Below the pieces are notes generated by a model. That model searched no databases, was not told where the DNA came from, and saw only the letters and a list, made by a program, of their open reading frames with translations. The translations under genes and the position numbers were made by a program. Positions 5,269 to 5,405 of a DNA stretch of 5,405 nt are shown here, in pieces. Numbering within the stretch: position 1 is the stretch's first letter; every line of letters begins with the position of its first letter. The stretch comes from Rhodoferax sp. (lineage in GTDB: Bacteria > Pseudomonadota > Gammaproteobacteria > Burkholderiales > Burkholderiaceae_C): assembly GCA_028292305.1 (NCBI GenBank), contig JAQGMQ010000597.1:1-5405 (forward strand). The letters are read 5' to 3'.

Positions 5269-5405
5269 ATGAAAACAACCTATGATCCCGCCAAACGCGA
5301 CAAGGCCCTGCACGAACGTGGACTTGATTTCAAAGACGCGGAACTTGTGTTCGAAGGCGTCACCATCGACATCGAAGACATCCGAAGGGACTACGGCGAA
5401 TCGCG
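5269..5405 (+). CDS. brnT: BrnT-family toxin, N-terminal 45 residues (truncated by window end)
   Basis: The visible residues start MKTTYDPAKRDKALHERG, followed by LDFKDAELVFEG and then IEDIRRDYGESR. This is the N-terminal pattern of the BrnT family: a DPAK motif, a Lys/Arg-rich helix ending in G, an F-x-x-A-x-x-VF helix, then a D-x-R-x-x-YGE-x-R strand region. BrnT proteins are small (about 90-100 residues) RelE-fold ribonuclease toxins neutralised by BrnA, whose gene normally follows. The ATG at 5269 is chosen because the alignment begins there and no upstream in-frame start gives family sequence. No Shine-Dalgarno is present between the -10 box and the ATG. The frame is open to the window edge. 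Function is by family recognition; activity and the presence of brnA cannot be judged here. Confidence 0.75.
   Translation, partial: MKTTYDPAKRDKALHERGLDFKDAELVFEGVTIDIEDIRRDYGES

Noticed and set aside
3703..5313. Long - strand open frame of 536 codons antisense to dnaE2
   Set aside because: Shadow of the dnaE2 codon pattern; His/Ala/Gly-rich with no domain.

Overview
The window looks like a chromosomal segment of a high-GC betaproteobacterium, most likely Burkholderiales and close to Comamonadaceae. This is inferred from gene order, GC-rich codon use and the character of the proteins; no database search was possible. All genes lie on the + strand. They form the distal part of an imuA-imuB-dnaE2 damage-tolerance (mutasome) cassette, followed by the start of a BrnT-type toxin gene.

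Layout. Bases 2-187 are the 3' end of a gene that is probably imuA. imuB (147-1673) overlaps it by 41 bases. imuB encodes a Y-family-like polymerase subunit without an obvious catalytic acidic triad, which in studied systems acts as the hub between the beta clamp, ImuA and DnaE2. dnaE2/imuC (1666-5184) overlaps imuB by 8 bases and encodes the error-prone C-family polymerase. The overlaps suggest one translationally coupled operon. No LexA box is visible; the operon promoter would lie upstream of the window.

The outstanding feature is at the junction of imuB and dnaE2. The first ~125 codons of dnaE2 (about 1683-2045) are not polymerase sequence. They are an array of three GC-rich palindromic repeat elements, each folding as hairpin / longer stem-loop / hairpin, separated by ~20-base spacers. 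The outer two are direct repeats of 102 bases (3 differences) exactly 261 bases apart, so in the same reading frame. The middle one belongs to a related but different family. The array keeps the dnaE2 frame open from the coupled ATG at 1666, so DnaE2 is predicted to carry a ~133-residue Pro/Gly/Arg-rich N-terminal extension encoded by repeat DNA. The remaining ~1039 codons are an intact DnaE2. This resembles in principle the in-frame palindromic elements known from Rickettsia genes.

After dnaE2, an 84-base intergenic region holds a GC-rich hairpin, a good sigma70-like promoter (TTGCAA-17-TACAAT) and a TGTA-N2-TACA palindrome over the -10 box. These lie immediately before a brnT-like gene (5269 to the window end), whose ATG is so near the -10 box that the transcript may be leaderless. 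The toxin gene is probably an independent, autoregulated unit unrelated to the mutasome.
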